64,000 nt of DNA, taken from NCBI RefSeq assembly GCF_000731095.1, contig NZ_JMTZ01000039.1:1-64000 (forward strand), written 5' to 3'. Below are positions 34,107 to 43,279 of this stretch, one piece after another. How positions within the stretch are numbered: the first letter of the stretch is position 1; the number at the start of each line of letters is the position of its first letter. The position numbers and the translations under genes are program-made. The notes under the pieces were generated by a model. The model saw nothing but the letters and a program-made list of their open reading frames with translations. It was not told the origin of the DNA and ran no database searches. Source of the stretch: Lysobacter antibioticus (lineage in GTDB: Bacteria > Pseudomonadota > Gammaproteobacteria > Xanthomonadales > Xanthomonadaceae).

Positions 34107-34216
34107 CCGGCTCTTGATGAGCCGGCGCGCCTGGCCAGCCCTCGATCGGGGCCGGCCCGCACCGGCTCTTGATGAGCCGGCGCGCCTGGCCAGCCCTCGA
34201 TCGGGGCCGGCCCGCA
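34107..34216. repeat. Perfect 55-bp tandem duplication carrying terminator hairpins
   Basis: Bases 34107-34161 are repeated exactly at 34162-34216. Each unit begins with CCGGCTC-TTGAT-GAGCCGG; with flanking bases the second arm extends to an 11-bp stem (CGCGCCGGCTC with GAGCCGGCGCG). The pair lies between the small plus-strand gene and the end of the minus-strand siderophore operon, so it probably terminates both. Confidence 0.85.
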
Positions 34217-34349
34217 AGCAGAGCATTTTCCGTCGTGTCCTATTCCGGCAAGATGAGGAAGCCGAGCGTCTTCAGCCGTGTCCGCCCGGGGGTTGCGTAT
34301 CTCGCGGCGTTCACCGCGAACCAGCGCTCGAACAAGCCAGCGTCGGGTT

Positions 34350-35150
34350 TCAGGCGTCCAGCGTGGCGCCGCCGTCGACGCGCAGATCGTGCAGGGTGAT
34401 ATGCCGCGCCCGGTCCGACAGCAAGAAGCAGACCGCCTCGGCGACATCGTCGGGGTCGGCGATACGCCCAAGCGGAATCCCCAGGCGGAAGCGATCGGCG
34501 GCGCCATGGAGAATGTCGCGGCGCGCCGCTTCGTCGCGCACGAAGGCGCGCTGCATCGCGGTGTCGGTCGAGCCCGGCGAGACGATATTGCAACGCACGC
34601 CCTTCGGCGCCAGCTCCAGCGCCAGGCAACGCAGGTACTGCGTGGCCGCGGCCTTCGAAGCCGCATAGGCCGACATGCCGAAGCGCGGCGCCGAGGCGGC
34701 GTTGGAGCCGACCAGGACGATGCTGCCGCGGCCGCGAGCGACCATGCGCCGCGCCACCGCCCGCGTGGTCGCGAACACGCCGCGGGCGTTGACCGCCATG
34801 CAGGCCTCCCAATCCTCCAGGTCGAGATCGAGCGATTCGCCGACACGCAAGATGCCGGCGACATGCGCCAGGTGTTCGATCGCGCCGAAGCCGTCTTCGA
34901 CCTCCGCGACCGCCGCATCGACCGCGGCGACATCGGCGAGGTCCAGGACGATCGCATGGACCTGCGAGCCCGCGCGGCGCAATCCTTCGGCTACGGCCTG
35001 GAGCAAGTCGGCGTCGCGATCGACCAGGGCCAGTCGCGCGCCCTCCCCCGCCAGGCGCTGCGCGGTCGCCGCGCCGATGCCTTGCGCGGCGCCGGTCACC
35101 AGCACAGTGCGGCCGACGAACTCGCCGGGCTTCAATGCGACAGCGCTCAA
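34350..35150 (-). CDS. entA: 2,3-dihydro-2,3-dihydroxybenzoate dehydrogenase
   Basis: A 266-residue short-chain dehydrogenase. The Rossmann motif is [20 protein letters not shown], followed by LAHVAGIL, the catalytic Ser in [21 protein letters not shown] with its YxxxK, and [12 protein letters not shown]. This matches EntA, which oxidises 2,3-dihydro-2,3-DHB to 2,3-dihydroxybenzoate with NAD. No ATG is available: a TTG at 35150 overlaps the stop of the preceding gene (TTGA), and a TTG at 35135 is the alternative. It is the last gene of the siderophore operon. Confidence 0.87.
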   Translation of the reverse strand: MSAVALKPGEFVGRTVLVTGAAQGIGAATAQRLAGEGARLALVDRDADLLQAVAEGLRRAGSQVHAIVLDLADVAAVDAAVAEVEDGFGAIEHLAHVAGILRVGESLDLDLEDWEACMAVNARGVFATTRAVARRMVARGRGSIVLVGSNAASAPRFGMSAYAASKAAATQYLRCLALELAPKGVRCNIVSPGSTDTAMQRAFVRDEAARRDILHGAADRFRLGIPLGRIADPDDVAEAVCFLLSDRARHITLHDLRVDGGATLDA

Positions 35151-35983
35151 GCCGCGACCTCGTCGAAGGCGTCCATGATGCGGTGGCGTTCGTCGTGGTA
35201 ACGGTCTTCGTCCCAGCGGTCTTTCCAGTACGGCACCGCGTACATCATCCGCCGAGGCACACCGCGAACCTCGGCGAGGAAATCGCGGATCGCGACTACC
35301 TGCGCGCTTTCGCCGGCCAGGGTCACCGACACCGTCTCGGCCTCGTTCCACGGCAGCTTGCGCACCGCATCGAACAGCAAGCGGCTGGCGCCGGCGGGAC
35401 CGCCATGGCGCGACAGCCATTGCGCGTTCAAGCGTGGGTGCGGCGGCAGCGGCTGCACTTCGCTCGCATCCGGCACCTCGATCAGGACATCGACCTGCGC
35501 CGGAACCGGCAGCTTGGCGATCACCGCAAACAGCAAGGGATAACTGCTCGGGTCGCCAATCAGCACGAAGCGCTGCGCATGCCCCTGGAACAGATCGGGC
35601 CCGCCCGGCCCGGCCAGGCCGAGCGGGTCGCCGACGCCGGCGCGCATGGCCCAACGCGAGGCCGGGCCGTCGTCGCCGTGCAGGACGATGTCGACGTCGA
35701 TCTCGTTCGCGTCCGGGTCGATGCGCACCACCGTATAGGTACGCACATGCGGCCGCACCGCATGCTCGGGCCAGACCGGGCCGCGCTCGCCGAGGCTCGG
35801 CAACAGCGGCGTCTCACCGGAGGCATCGGGAAACAACAGCTTGATATGCGCGCCTTCGCTGCCGCCCGGAAAACCGATCAAGTCGTCGCCGCCGAGGGTG
35901 AAGCGGCGCATACGCGGGGTCAGGTCGACGACCCGCAGCACCCGCAGCAAGCGCGGGCGCGGGCGCGGCCGTGCGCCGCTCAT
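35147..35983 (-). CDS. Siderophore-interacting protein (ViuB/YqjH-type ferric-siderophore reductase)
   Basis: A 278-residue flavoprotein from ATG 35983 with GGAGG upstream. The FAD-binding part shows [12 protein letters not shown] and [32 protein letters not shown]. The NAD-binding part includes [13 protein letters not shown] and the C-terminal [16 protein letters not shown]. Such cytoplasmic reductases release iron from imported ferric catecholates. The start overlaps the stop of the condensation-protein gene (ATGA). Confidence 0.92.
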   Translation of the reverse strand: MSGARPRPRPRLLRVLRVVDLTPRMRRFTLGGDDLIGFPGGSEGAHIKLLFPDASGETPLLPSLGERGPVWPEHAVRPHVRTYTVVRIDPDANEIDVDIVLHGDDGPASRWAMRAGVGDPLGLAGPGGPDLFQGHAQRFVLIGDPSSYPLLFAVIAKLPVPAQVDVLIEVPDASEVQPLPPHPRLNAQWLSRHGGPAGASRLLFDAVRKLPWNEAETVSVTLAGESAQVVAIRDFLAEVRGVPRRMMYAVPYWKDRWDEDRYHDERHRIMDAFDEVAA

Positions 35984-37308
35984 GCCGCCTCCGCCGTGCG
36001 AGGCGAACAGACCCGCCCGGCCAGGGCACCGACCGAGATCGCCGGTTCGGCGATCACCGTTTCGAGCACCTCGCACAGCGCGGCGTGATGCGCCTGCAGG
36101 GTCGCCGCATCGTAAGCCTGCGGATTGGCTTCGATGTCGAAACGGATGCCTTCGGCCATCGGCGAGACAGTGATGTCGAGGTCCTCGACCGAACCGACCG
36201 AGATCGGATGGGCGCAGCTATGCAGTCCTTCGAAGACGAAGCCGCGATCGAACGGCATCAGGTTCACCACCGGGCCGTAGAGCTGGGCATGGCCGTCGGC
36301 CAGGCCGAGGTCGCGGCGCATCCATTCATAGTTATAGCGCTGATGGCTGCGCAGTTCGCGCAGTTCGCCGGCCACCGTTCGCACCAGGCCCTCGAAGCTC
36401 TGCTCCGGGTCGATGCGCAGACGCAGCGGCACCACGTTCATCGCCATGCACGGCACGGCGAGCGCCGGCGTGCCGAGCCGGTTCATCACCAGCAAGCCCA
36501 GGCTGAGATCGCTCGCGCCGCTGCGCGCATGCAGCCAGGCGAAGATCGAGGCGATCAGCCAGGTCGCCCAATCGACTCCAAGACCCCGCGCTGCCGTCTG
36601 CCACCGCGCGTACTCGGCCGGTGCCAGCAGAAGGCGTTGCGAATGCGAGCTGTCGTCGGGCGCGCGCTTCGGGCCGAGGGTCACCGGCTCGCCGACGTCG
36701 CCGAAACGCTGCGTCCAGTAATCGCGGTCGGCGAGGAACCGCGGCGAGGCGCGATACGCCGCCTCGTCGGCGATGGTCGCCGCCAGGGACCAGTCGCGCG
36801 CCGGCTCCGCCGCGCGTCCGCCGACACCGGCCGAATACAGTTCGGCGACGCGGTGGATCAACAGCAGATAGGCGAAGCCGTCGAGGGCGATATGGTGGGC
36901 CCGCAGATACCACAGGTGGCGATGTTCGCCGAGTCGGATCAGTGCGGTCGCGAACAAGGGCCGCTGCGCCAGGTCGGCGCTGCGCTGCAGGTCCTCGTCC
37001 ATCCAGGCGCGGGCGCTGCGCCACGGGTCCTCGCAGTTCGAGTAGTCCTGGTGCGCGATCGTCACGGGCCGTGCCGCGTCGAGAATTTGCACGACCTCTT
37101 CGCCCTGCAGACGATAGCGCATGTGCAAGGCATCGCAGGCCGACAAGGTGTCGCGCAACGCGGCTTCCAGCGCGCCGAGATCCAGCGGACCGGTCAGTTC
37201 GATCGCCTCGGCAGTCCAGAACGATGGGCTGTCGGGATCGAGTTGTTGCCCCGCCCACATGCCGTACTGCGGGCCGGTCAGCGGCAAGGCTTGGCTGTTC
37301 TGCTGCAT
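35980..37308 (-). CDS. Stand-alone NRPS condensation-domain protein, VibH-like
   Basis: A 442-residue single condensation domain from ATG 37308. The catalytic HHxxxDG is HHIALDG. Other core motifs are LPLTGPQYGMWAGQQLDP, YSNCEDPW and RHITL-like ends. VibH of vibriobactin synthesis is also a free condensation domain of about 440 residues that joins DHB, carried on the aryl carrier protein, to a polyamine amine. No adenylation or thioesterase module lies nearby, so the product is probably a bis- or mono-DHB amide of a soluble diamine or polyamine. Its start shares one base with the entB stop. Confidence 0.88.
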   Translation of the reverse strand: MQQNSQALPLTGPQYGMWAGQQLDPDSPSFWTAEAIELTGPLDLGALEAALRDTLSACDALHMRYRLQGEEVVQILDAARPVTIAHQDYSNCEDPWRSARAWMDEDLQRSADLAQRPLFATALIRLGEHRHLWYLRAHHIALDGFAYLLLIHRVAELYSAGVGGRAAEPARDWSLAATIADEAAYRASPRFLADRDYWTQRFGDVGEPVTLGPKRAPDDSSHSQRLLLAPAEYARWQTAARGLGVDWATWLIASIFAWLHARSGASDLSLGLLVMNRLGTPALAVPCMAMNVVPLRLRIDPEQSFEGLVRTVAGELRELRSHQRYNYEWMRRDLGLADGHAQLYGPVVNLMPFDRGFVFEGLHSCAHPISVGSVEDLDITVSPMAEGIRFDIEANPQAYDAATLQAHHAALCEVLETVIAEPAISVGALAGRVCSPRTAEAA

Positions 37309-38186
37309 CAGGCGGCCCGTCGCGAATCGATCAACTGCCACCACTCCGACACGCTGCCGCGTTCGGCCAGTTCGACCAGGCCGATGCGCTCGCCGCGGCT
37401 CGACCAGCGCTCGAGCAAAGTCATCAGCCGGATCGAGTCCAGGCCGGCTTCGAAGGGATTGTCCGAGGCGGCGATCTCGTCGAGCGGCACCTCCATGATC
37501 TGCGCCAGCTCAGTGCGCAAGGCGATCAGGCTGCGCGGCAGGCCCAGGCCGGCGCCGAGCGCATCGATGCAGACGGTGCGATCGATGACGACACCGCAGC
37601 GACGCGACACGTAATCCAGCGCCATCGCATGCTCCTCGGCGGAGAAGTCGGCGACCGCATCGGCGACCATGAACGGCTGGATGTCGTGCATGAAGGCGTC
37701 GGCGAGGGTCATCATGCAGCCGATATGGGCATAGATGCCGCAAACGATCAGCTGGTCGCGGCCCTGCTCGCGCATGCGTTCGCGCAGGTCGCTGGAAACG
37801 AAAGCGCTGTAGCGCCATTTGGTCAGCACCACATCCTGCGGGCGCGGCGCGATCTCGAGCGCGACCGGCGCCAGCTCCGGCTTGGCGGTGATGCCCGGCC
37901 CCCACCAGGGCTGCAGCAGGCCGCGTTGCACCGCGCTTTGCTCGGTCGGCTGCGCCGTGTAGACCACCGGCACGCCGGCATCGTCGCAGGCATCGCGCAA
38001 GGCGCGGATGTTCGCCAACAGTTCCGGCACCGGCGCCTGGGCACGGTCGTAGAAAGCGAGGAAGTAATCCTGCATGTCGTGGATCAGCAACACCGCGCGA
38101 GACGGGTCCGGGCGCCAGTCGACACGGTTCGCGGGCAGGCGGTCGGTGCCCGGCATGGGATAGGAAGCGATGGTCGGAATCGTCAT
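37308..38186 (-). CDS. entB: Isochorismatase / aryl carrier protein
   Basis: A 292-residue two-domain protein from ATG 38186. The isochorismatase part has [38 protein letters not shown] and [16 protein letters not shown]. The C-terminal aryl carrier domain (about 215-292) has [14 protein letters not shown] with the Ser that receives phosphopantetheine near residue 250. It makes 2,3-dihydro-DHB from isochorismate and then holds activated DHB for the condensation protein. The start overlaps the entE stop (ATGA). Confidence 0.93.
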   Translation of the reverse strand: MTIPTIASYPMPGTDRLPANRVDWRPDPSRAVLLIHDMQDYFLAFYDRAQAPVPELLANIRALRDACDDAGVPVVYTAQPTEQSAVQRGLLQPWWGPGITAKPELAPVALEIAPRPQDVVLTKWRYSAFVSSDLRERMREQGRDQLIVCGIYAHIGCMMTLADAFMHDIQPFMVADAVADFSAEEHAMALDYVSRRCGVVIDRTVCIDALGAGLGLPRSLIALRTELAQIMEVPLDEIAASDNPFEAGLDSIRLMTLLERWSSRGERIGLVELAERGSVSEWWQLIDSRRAA

Positions 38187-39844
38187 GACAGCGTTTCGGC
38201 GAAAAGTGAGTGAGGGGCCGAGGCGTCGGCCGGCGGCGCGACGAAGCGGGCGCGCAGGAGTTTCTTGTCGATCTTGCCGACCGCGGTGCGCGGCAGGCGC
38301 TCGATCGGCTCGATGCGGTCGGGAATCTTGAACGCGGCGATGCCGCGTTCGCGCAGGAAGCGCTGCAGCTCGCGCGGACTCGGCGCGGGCTCGCGCAGAA
38401 CCACGAACGCGCAGGTTTTCTCGCCGAGCCAACGGTCCGGCATCGCCACCAGGGCGGCATCGAACACCGCCGGATGCGCGAGCAGATGGCTTTCGACTTC
38501 CTCGGCGGCGATCTTCTCGCCGCCGCGGTTGACTTGGTCCTTGGCCCGGCCTTCGACGATCAGGTGCCCCGAGGCCAAGCGCCGAACGCGGTCGCCGGTG
38601 CGGTAGAAACCGTCCTCGGTGAAGGCCCGGCCGTTATGCGCCTCGGCGCGGTAATAGCCGCGGATGGTGTACGGCCCACGCGTCAGCAAATGACCGGTTT
38701 CGCCGTCGGGCACCGGCCGATCGTCGTCGTCGACGATGCGAATCTCGTCGTCGGCGCTGATCGGGCGTCCCTGGGTGCTCAACACCAAATCCTCGGCATC
38801 GTCGTCGCGGGTGTAGTTGACCAGGCCTTCGGCCATGCCGAACACCTGCTGCAAACGGCAGGCGAACGCGCCCGGCACGCGCCGTGCGACTTCGTTGGCG
38901 AGGTGGGCACCGCCGATCTGGATGGTCCGCAGGCTGGACAAGTCGTGGCGTTCGCGCGCACGCGACTCCAGCCAGGCCAAGGCCAGCGACGGCACCAGCG
39001 AAGTCAGGGTCACGCCCTCGCCGGCGATCAGGCCGAAACAGAAGTCGGGTTCGGCCTGGCGCGCGAGCACGACGCGGCCGCCGACCTCGAACACGCCAAG
39101 CGCACCCGGCGAACTCATCGGGAAATTGTGCGCACACGGCAGCACGCACAGATACACGCAGTCCTGGTCCAGCCCGCAGATCTCGGCGCTGGCGCGAACG
39201 CTGTAAAGGTAATCGTCGTGGCTGCGCGGGATCAGTTTCGGCACGCCGGTGCTGCCGCCGGACAGCTGCAGGAAGGCGATTTCGCCGGCCTTCGGCCCGG
39301 GCTGATCGATCGGCGCATCGTAGAGCGAATCGAAAGCGTGGAACTCCTGCGCCTCGCCGACCACGATCACCTCGCGCAGGCAGTCCTGCGATGCGCGCAC
39401 CTCGCGCATCAATTCGCGGTAATCGAAACCGACATCGCGGTCGGCGATCACACAGGCCCGGGCCTGGGTATGCTCGACGAAGTAGGCGATCTCCGAACGC
39501 CGATGCGCCGGCAAGGCGAACACCGGCAAAGCACCGATGCGGAACAAGGCATAGCAGGCGACGTAATACTCGCCGAGGTTTGGCAACTGCAACACGATCC
39601 GATCGCGCGGGCCGATGCCCAGGCGGGTCAGTCCAGCGGCGAAGCGCCGGATTTTCTCGTCGAACTGCGCATAGCTCCAACGCCGTTCGCCGCAGACCAC
39701 GGCGATGCGTTCGCCGTGTTCGGCGGCGACCTGGGCCAGACGCTGATACAGGCCGACCCCGGCCCAGTAACCGAGTGCGCGATAGCGCTCGGCGAAGTCC
39801 TCCGGCCACGGCGTGCAACCCTCGAGCAGATCGGTGCCGCTCAT
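38183..39844 (-). CDS. entE: 2,3-dihydroxybenzoate-AMP ligase
   Basis: A 553-residue adenylating enzyme from ATG 39844. ANL-family motifs are [18 protein letters not shown] (P-loop), [15 protein letters not shown] with the aromatic-acid pocket, [38 protein letters not shown], and [11 protein letters not shown] with the catalytic lysine. The segment [12 protein letters not shown] is typical for DHB or salicylate ligases. It activates DHB and loads it on EntB. The frame is open into the upstream gene, but the ATGA overlap marks separate proteins. Confidence 0.93.
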   Translation of the reverse strand: MSGTDLLEGCTPWPEDFAERYRALGYWAGVGLYQRLAQVAAEHGERIAVVCGERRWSYAQFDEKIRRFAAGLTRLGIGPRDRIVLQLPNLGEYYVACYALFRIGALPVFALPAHRRSEIAYFVEHTQARACVIADRDVGFDYRELMREVRASQDCLREVIVVGEAQEFHAFDSLYDAPIDQPGPKAGEIAFLQLSGGSTGVPKLIPRSHDDYLYSVRASAEICGLDQDCVYLCVLPCAHNFPMSSPGALGVFEVGGRVVLARQAEPDFCFGLIAGEGVTLTSLVPSLALAWLESRARERHDLSSLRTIQIGGAHLANEVARRVPGAFACRLQQVFGMAEGLVNYTRDDDAEDLVLSTQGRPISADDEIRIVDDDDRPVPDGETGHLLTRGPYTIRGYYRAEAHNGRAFTEDGFYRTGDRVRRLASGHLIVEGRAKDQVNRGGEKIAAEEVESHLLAHPAVFDAALVAMPDRWLGEKTCAFVVLREPAPSPRELQRFLRERGIAAFKIPDRIEPIERLPRTAVGKIDKKLLRARFVAPPADASAPHSLFAETLS

Positions 39845-41085
39845 GCCCTGCCCTCCGCGCCGGTCGCCTCCACCGCCTGGGTCAGGCCCATCGCGTTGAG
39901 CATGGTGCCGAGCTTGGCGGTGGTCTCGGCGAGTTCGGCATCGGGTTCGGAACCGGCGACGATGCCGGCGCCTGCGAACACGGTCGCGCTGTCTTCCTCG
40001 ACCATGGCGCAGCGGATCGTCACCGCCCACTCGCCGTCGCCCTCGGCGTCGCACCAGCCGACCAGGCCGGTGAACAGACCGCGGTCGTAGCCTTCCAACT
40101 CGTGGATCACGCCGCGCGCCGGTTCCGTCGGATAACCGCAGACCGCCGGCGTCGGGTGCAAGGCCAGCGCCAGGCGCAGCGAGCTGGTATTCGGATCGAT
40201 CAGCTCGCCGTCGACCACGCTCGACAAGTGCCACATGGTCGGCGTCGCCACCAGCGACGGCGTCTTCGGCACGCGCAGATCGCGGCAATAGGGACGCAAG
40301 GCCGCGGCGACCGCATCGACGACCAGGGCGTGCTCGTAGCGGTCCTTGGCCGATTCGAGCAGTCCGCGCGCCTGGCGCTGGTCTTCCTCGGCATCGGCGA
40401 CGCGTGGAATCGAACCGGCCAGCGGGTTGGAAACCACCCGCGCACCGCGCTTGGACAACAGCAGCTCCGGGCTGGAGCCGATCAGGCAGGCCTTCGGCCC
40501 GGCCGCGCCGGCCAAGTCCATGGCGAAGGTGTAAGCGCCGGGCGCACGCGTCAGCAATTGCGCGAGCAACTGCGGCACGTCGACGCGCGCGGCGATGCGC
40601 AGGCTGCGCGACATCACCACCTTGCTGATTCCGCCGTCGTGAATGCGGTCGAGCGAGCGTTCGACGTTGCGCTTGAACTGCGCCGGCGCCGGCACCGACT
40701 CGACCCGCGGTGCGGACTTCTGATCCGACGGCAGCGAACTCAAGGCGGCGCCGCGGTGACGCGCACGCCCCGCGGCGAATGCGGCCTGCGACGGCACCCA
40801 CAGGCACGAGGCTTCCGAGGCACTGAACGGCACCGCGCCCATCAACGGCAGACGCCCGCTGTCGGCGGCCACCCGCGCCAGCAATCGCTCGGATTCGCCG
40901 GCCAGATCGGCATCGATCGAATGCACCAGGGTTTCCAGCACGCCGCGCGCATGCAGTTGATGGGTCGCCGACGAGAACAGCGAATCGTGCGCCAGATAGC
41001 TCGACAACAAAGCCGGAGTCGCAGGCGAGCGGGCGCCGTGGTTTGGGGACTCCACCGCCGTCAGGGCATGCGTTTCGCCGATCAT
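39841..41085 (-). CDS. entC: Isochorismate synthase
   Basis: A 414-residue chorismate-binding enzyme from ATG 41085 behind a purine-rich AGGGGGCGGG. Family motifs are [37 protein letters not shown], then [29 protein letters not shown]-type [20 protein letters not shown] and [18 protein letters not shown]. It turns chorismate into isochorismate, the first committed step. It is the first gene of the operon. No clear Fur box was seen in the 100 bp upstream, although iron control is expected for such operons. Confidence 0.93.
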   Translation of the reverse strand: MIGETHALTAVESPNHGARSPATPALLSSYLAHDSLFSSATHQLHARGVLETLVHSIDADLAGESERLLARVAADSGRLPLMGAVPFSASEASCLWVPSQAAFAAGRARHRGAALSSLPSDQKSAPRVESVPAPAQFKRNVERSLDRIHDGGISKVVMSRSLRIAARVDVPQLLAQLLTRAPGAYTFAMDLAGAAGPKACLIGSSPELLLSKRGARVVSNPLAGSIPRVADAEEDQRQARGLLESAKDRYEHALVVDAVAAALRPYCRDLRVPKTPSLVATPTMWHLSSVVDGELIDPNTSSLRLALALHPTPAVCGYPTEPARGVIHELEGYDRGLFTGLVGWCDAEGDGEWAVTIRCAMVEEDSATVFAGAGIVAGSEPDAELAETTAKLGTMLNAMGLTQAVEATGAEGRA

Positions 41086-41503
41086 CGCCCGCCCCCTGCC
41101 CGCGTCGAAACGAACTGGGGACGAACGGAAACGGGCCGCCGCCGCGATGCGGCAGACGATCGGACACGGGGGGACGCGCAAGCCGCGCCTCGGTATGCGT
41201 TCACTGTAATTACCTGCAGGCTCTGGGTGTGATCGAGCTTGCGGGCAGGAACGCCGGCTGGCTGAGTGATGGCGGGCATCGTGCCCGTCATGGAATCGTC
41301 ATGCGCCGGCGGGTCGCCGACTGCGGATTAAAGTACGCCGAGCCACCAGCCTTGGCAAGCCGGGCTTCGCGCTCGCATCGTTCACTTTCGATATGAGCGG
41401 CACACGAACGCCGCGGACTGCGCAGGCTTTCGCAAAAACCGGCGCGGTTGCGCGTCGCAAGGCGGAAACGCCGCCCTGCGACACGCATCACATCCAGAGC
41501 GCG
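41086..41503. other. Intergenic region upstream of entC and downstream of GH16
   Basis: About 420 bp. It should contain the entC promoter; an A/T-richer stretch GGTAATTACAGTGAACGC is readable on the minus strand around 41195-41215. The short Arg-rich frames are not convincing genes. Confidence 0.4.
41454..41482 (-). terminator. Hairpin after the GH16 gene
   Basis: GTCGCA (41454-41459) pairs with TGCGAC (41477-41482) around GGCG-GAAA-CGCC (41461-41472), just past the GH16 stop at 41504. The structure is imperfect. Confidence 0.45.
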
Positions 41504-42856
41504 TCAGCGATCCTGGTAATAGACGTTATCGATCAGCACATCGACGTTCGCCGCCGGCGGGTCCGACACCAGCATGAACATCTGTTTCACCGCATGCAGG
41601 TCGAGATCGTGGAAGGCGCTGAACGGAATGCTGACCTCGTGCCAGCGGCCATCGCGTACCAGGCCGTACTGCTGGCCGCCGTTGACGAAGTCGATCCAAC
41701 TGTCGCCGAACGAGGAGTTGATGCCGATCTTGAACGTCGACGGTGTGGTCGTACGCATATGGAACTTCAAGCGCCCGTTGCCGAAGCGGCTCATGTTGCG
41801 ATAGCCGGTGGCTACGCCGAGGCCGTACCAGGCGCCGGCATTGGCGCGGAACGCCATCAGCTGATTGCCCTCGAAGGCCGGCGCGGAAATCGGCGCGAGG
41901 TTGTTCCACAGGTAAAGATTGGCATCGCCGTTATAGCGCAGGCGGTCGTTCATGTCGCTGCGCTCGGTGAACACGCCGAACTTGCCGCTCGGCGCCGCCC
42001 CGCCGACATAGAGCTCGCTGCCGGGGTTCTGGTACAGGCGGATGTAATCGATCTCCATCTTCGCCGGCAACGGCGCGGTGATGCCGTTGCCCGACATGAT
42101 GCCGGTGTAGCTGCCGCCGACCGCGAGATTCAGCAACAGGAAGTATTGATGATGGAACTCGTGCAGCGAAGCGCCTTCGATGTTGGAGATGGCGAATTCG
42201 AAGAACTGCTGGCCGTCGATAGCGACGCGGATGAACTGCGGGTCCCAGGTCATGCGGTAGACGTGGAAGCCGCCGTTGAGATCGCTGGCGCTTTCGTGGT
42301 CGCGGCCGTAGTCGGCCTGCGAGCCCTGGTAGTCCCAATGCACCGCGGCGCCGGCGCGGCGGTTGGTCCGCCCTGCCGCGATGGCCGCGGCCGAGCCCAT
42401 TTCCATCAGGTCGATTTCGCCGCGCGCCGGCCAGTTGCCGACCGTGCCGAGCATCCAGTACGCCGGCCACAGGCCGTTGCGCAGGTCCGGCACCTTGATC
42501 CGCGCTTCCAAGGTGCCGTACTTGAAGTGCATGCGGCCTTCGGTCTTCAGGCGCGCCGAGGTGAAGCCGCGGCTGCCGAAATTCTCGCGCCGCGCTTCGA
42601 TCACCAGCCGTCCGTTCTCGATGCGCGCGTTCTCGGGGCGGCTGGTGTAGTACTGCAACTCGCTGTTGCCCCAGCCGCACAGGCCGATCTGGCAACCGTC
42701 GCCGACGTCGTAGATCCATTTGTTGCCGTCGATGGACGGGCCATTGAAGTTGTCTTCCCAGACCAGGGTCTGCGCCCGCGCCGCCTGCGGGGTCATGGCC
42801 AGGCCCGCAGCGAACAGGGCCGCGGTGGAGAAAGCGAATACACGTGCGAGGTTCAT
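41504..42856 (-). CDS. Secreted GH16 beta-glucanase with C-terminal carbohydrate-binding-like domain
   Basis: A 450-residue protein with a Sec signal (LFAAGLAMTPQAARAQ). The GH16 domain (about 30-285) has WEDNFNGPSIDGNKWIYDVGDG and WPAYWMLGTVGNWPARGEIDLMEMG. The catalytic pair is the two Glu of EIDLME, followed by YFLLLNLAVGGSYTG and MEIDYIRLYQ. The last about 160 residues form a jelly-roll domain (RFGNGRLKFHMRT, VDVLIDNVYYQD), probably carbohydrate-binding. Such laminarinase-type enzymes hydrolyse beta-1,3- or beta-1,3/1,4-glucans of fungal or oomycete walls, in keeping with a predatory lifestyle. Confidence 0.92.
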   Translation of the reverse strand: MNLARVFAFSTAALFAAGLAMTPQAARAQTLVWEDNFNGPSIDGNKWIYDVGDGCQIGLCGWGNSELQYYTSRPENARIENGRLVIEARRENFGSRGFTSARLKTEGRMHFKYGTLEARIKVPDLRNGLWPAYWMLGTVGNWPARGEIDLMEMGSAAAIAAGRTNRRAGAAVHWDYQGSQADYGRDHESASDLNGGFHVYRMTWDPQFIRVAIDGQQFFEFAISNIEGASLHEFHHQYFLLLNLAVGGSYTGIMSGNGITAPLPAKMEIDYIRLYQNPGSELYVGGAAPSGKFGVFTERSDMNDRLRYNGDANLYLWNNLAPISAPAFEGNQLMAFRANAGAWYGLGVATGYRNMSRFGNGRLKFHMRTTTPSTFKIGINSSFGDSWIDFVNGGQQYGLVRDGRWHEVSIPFSAFHDLDLHAVKQMFMLVSDPPAANVDVLIDNVYYQDR

Positions 42857-43106
42857 GATCGGCTCCGATGCTGAACATAGCGCCTGCCGGTGACAGGTCC
42901 GGGGCCAAGCTCGAATCTCATGACAGCGCTGTCAACGGCTGTTTTTCCCGTATTTCCTTTTGCCTGGACGGGTTCACACAATGCATGTGGGCTGGTTGGT
43001 AGTAAGCGCGGATGCGCGGCGGCGGCATGCTGCACGACAGCAGGCGGGATCGGGCGGCTGCACGTCTGTGCGCCTGCGCGCACCGCCACCATCTCCCGCT
43101 CTTGTT

Positions 43107-43220
43107 TCGTCATCCCCGCGAAGGCGGGGATCCTGGGCTTTATCGCCACATGACGCTGAAGTCTCGTGACTCTGAAGTCTCCGGATCTCCGCCTTGGCGG
43201 GGATGACGGCCTGACGTGCC
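43107..43220. repeat. Inverted pair of REP-like palindromes (BIME-like)
   Basis: GTCATCCCCGCGAAGGCGGG near 43112 and the inverse-oriented CCGCCTTGGCGGGGATGAC near 43190-43208 are copies of the common Xanthomonadaceae REP-type sequence. Between them, TGAAGTCTC and TGAAGTCTC recur 16 bases apart. The pair lies in the 420-bp gap between the divergent GH16 and MBL-fold genes. Confidence 0.75.
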
Positions 43221-43279
43221 GGCAAGAAGCCCGGCAATACCGGATAATCCCCGCCCGTTCGCCGTTCCGCCGCCTGCGT

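Noticed and set aside
38183-41167. A single 994-residue protein joining EntC and EntE regions
   Set aside because: The entC frame is different and complete, and the ATGA overlap at 39841-39844 marks two genes; the extra residues are Arg/Gly-rich shadow sequence.
41086-41240. Fur box upstream of entC
   Set aside because: No 19-bp stretch close to the GATAATGATAATCATTATC pattern was found; the region around GGTAATTACAG is too weak.
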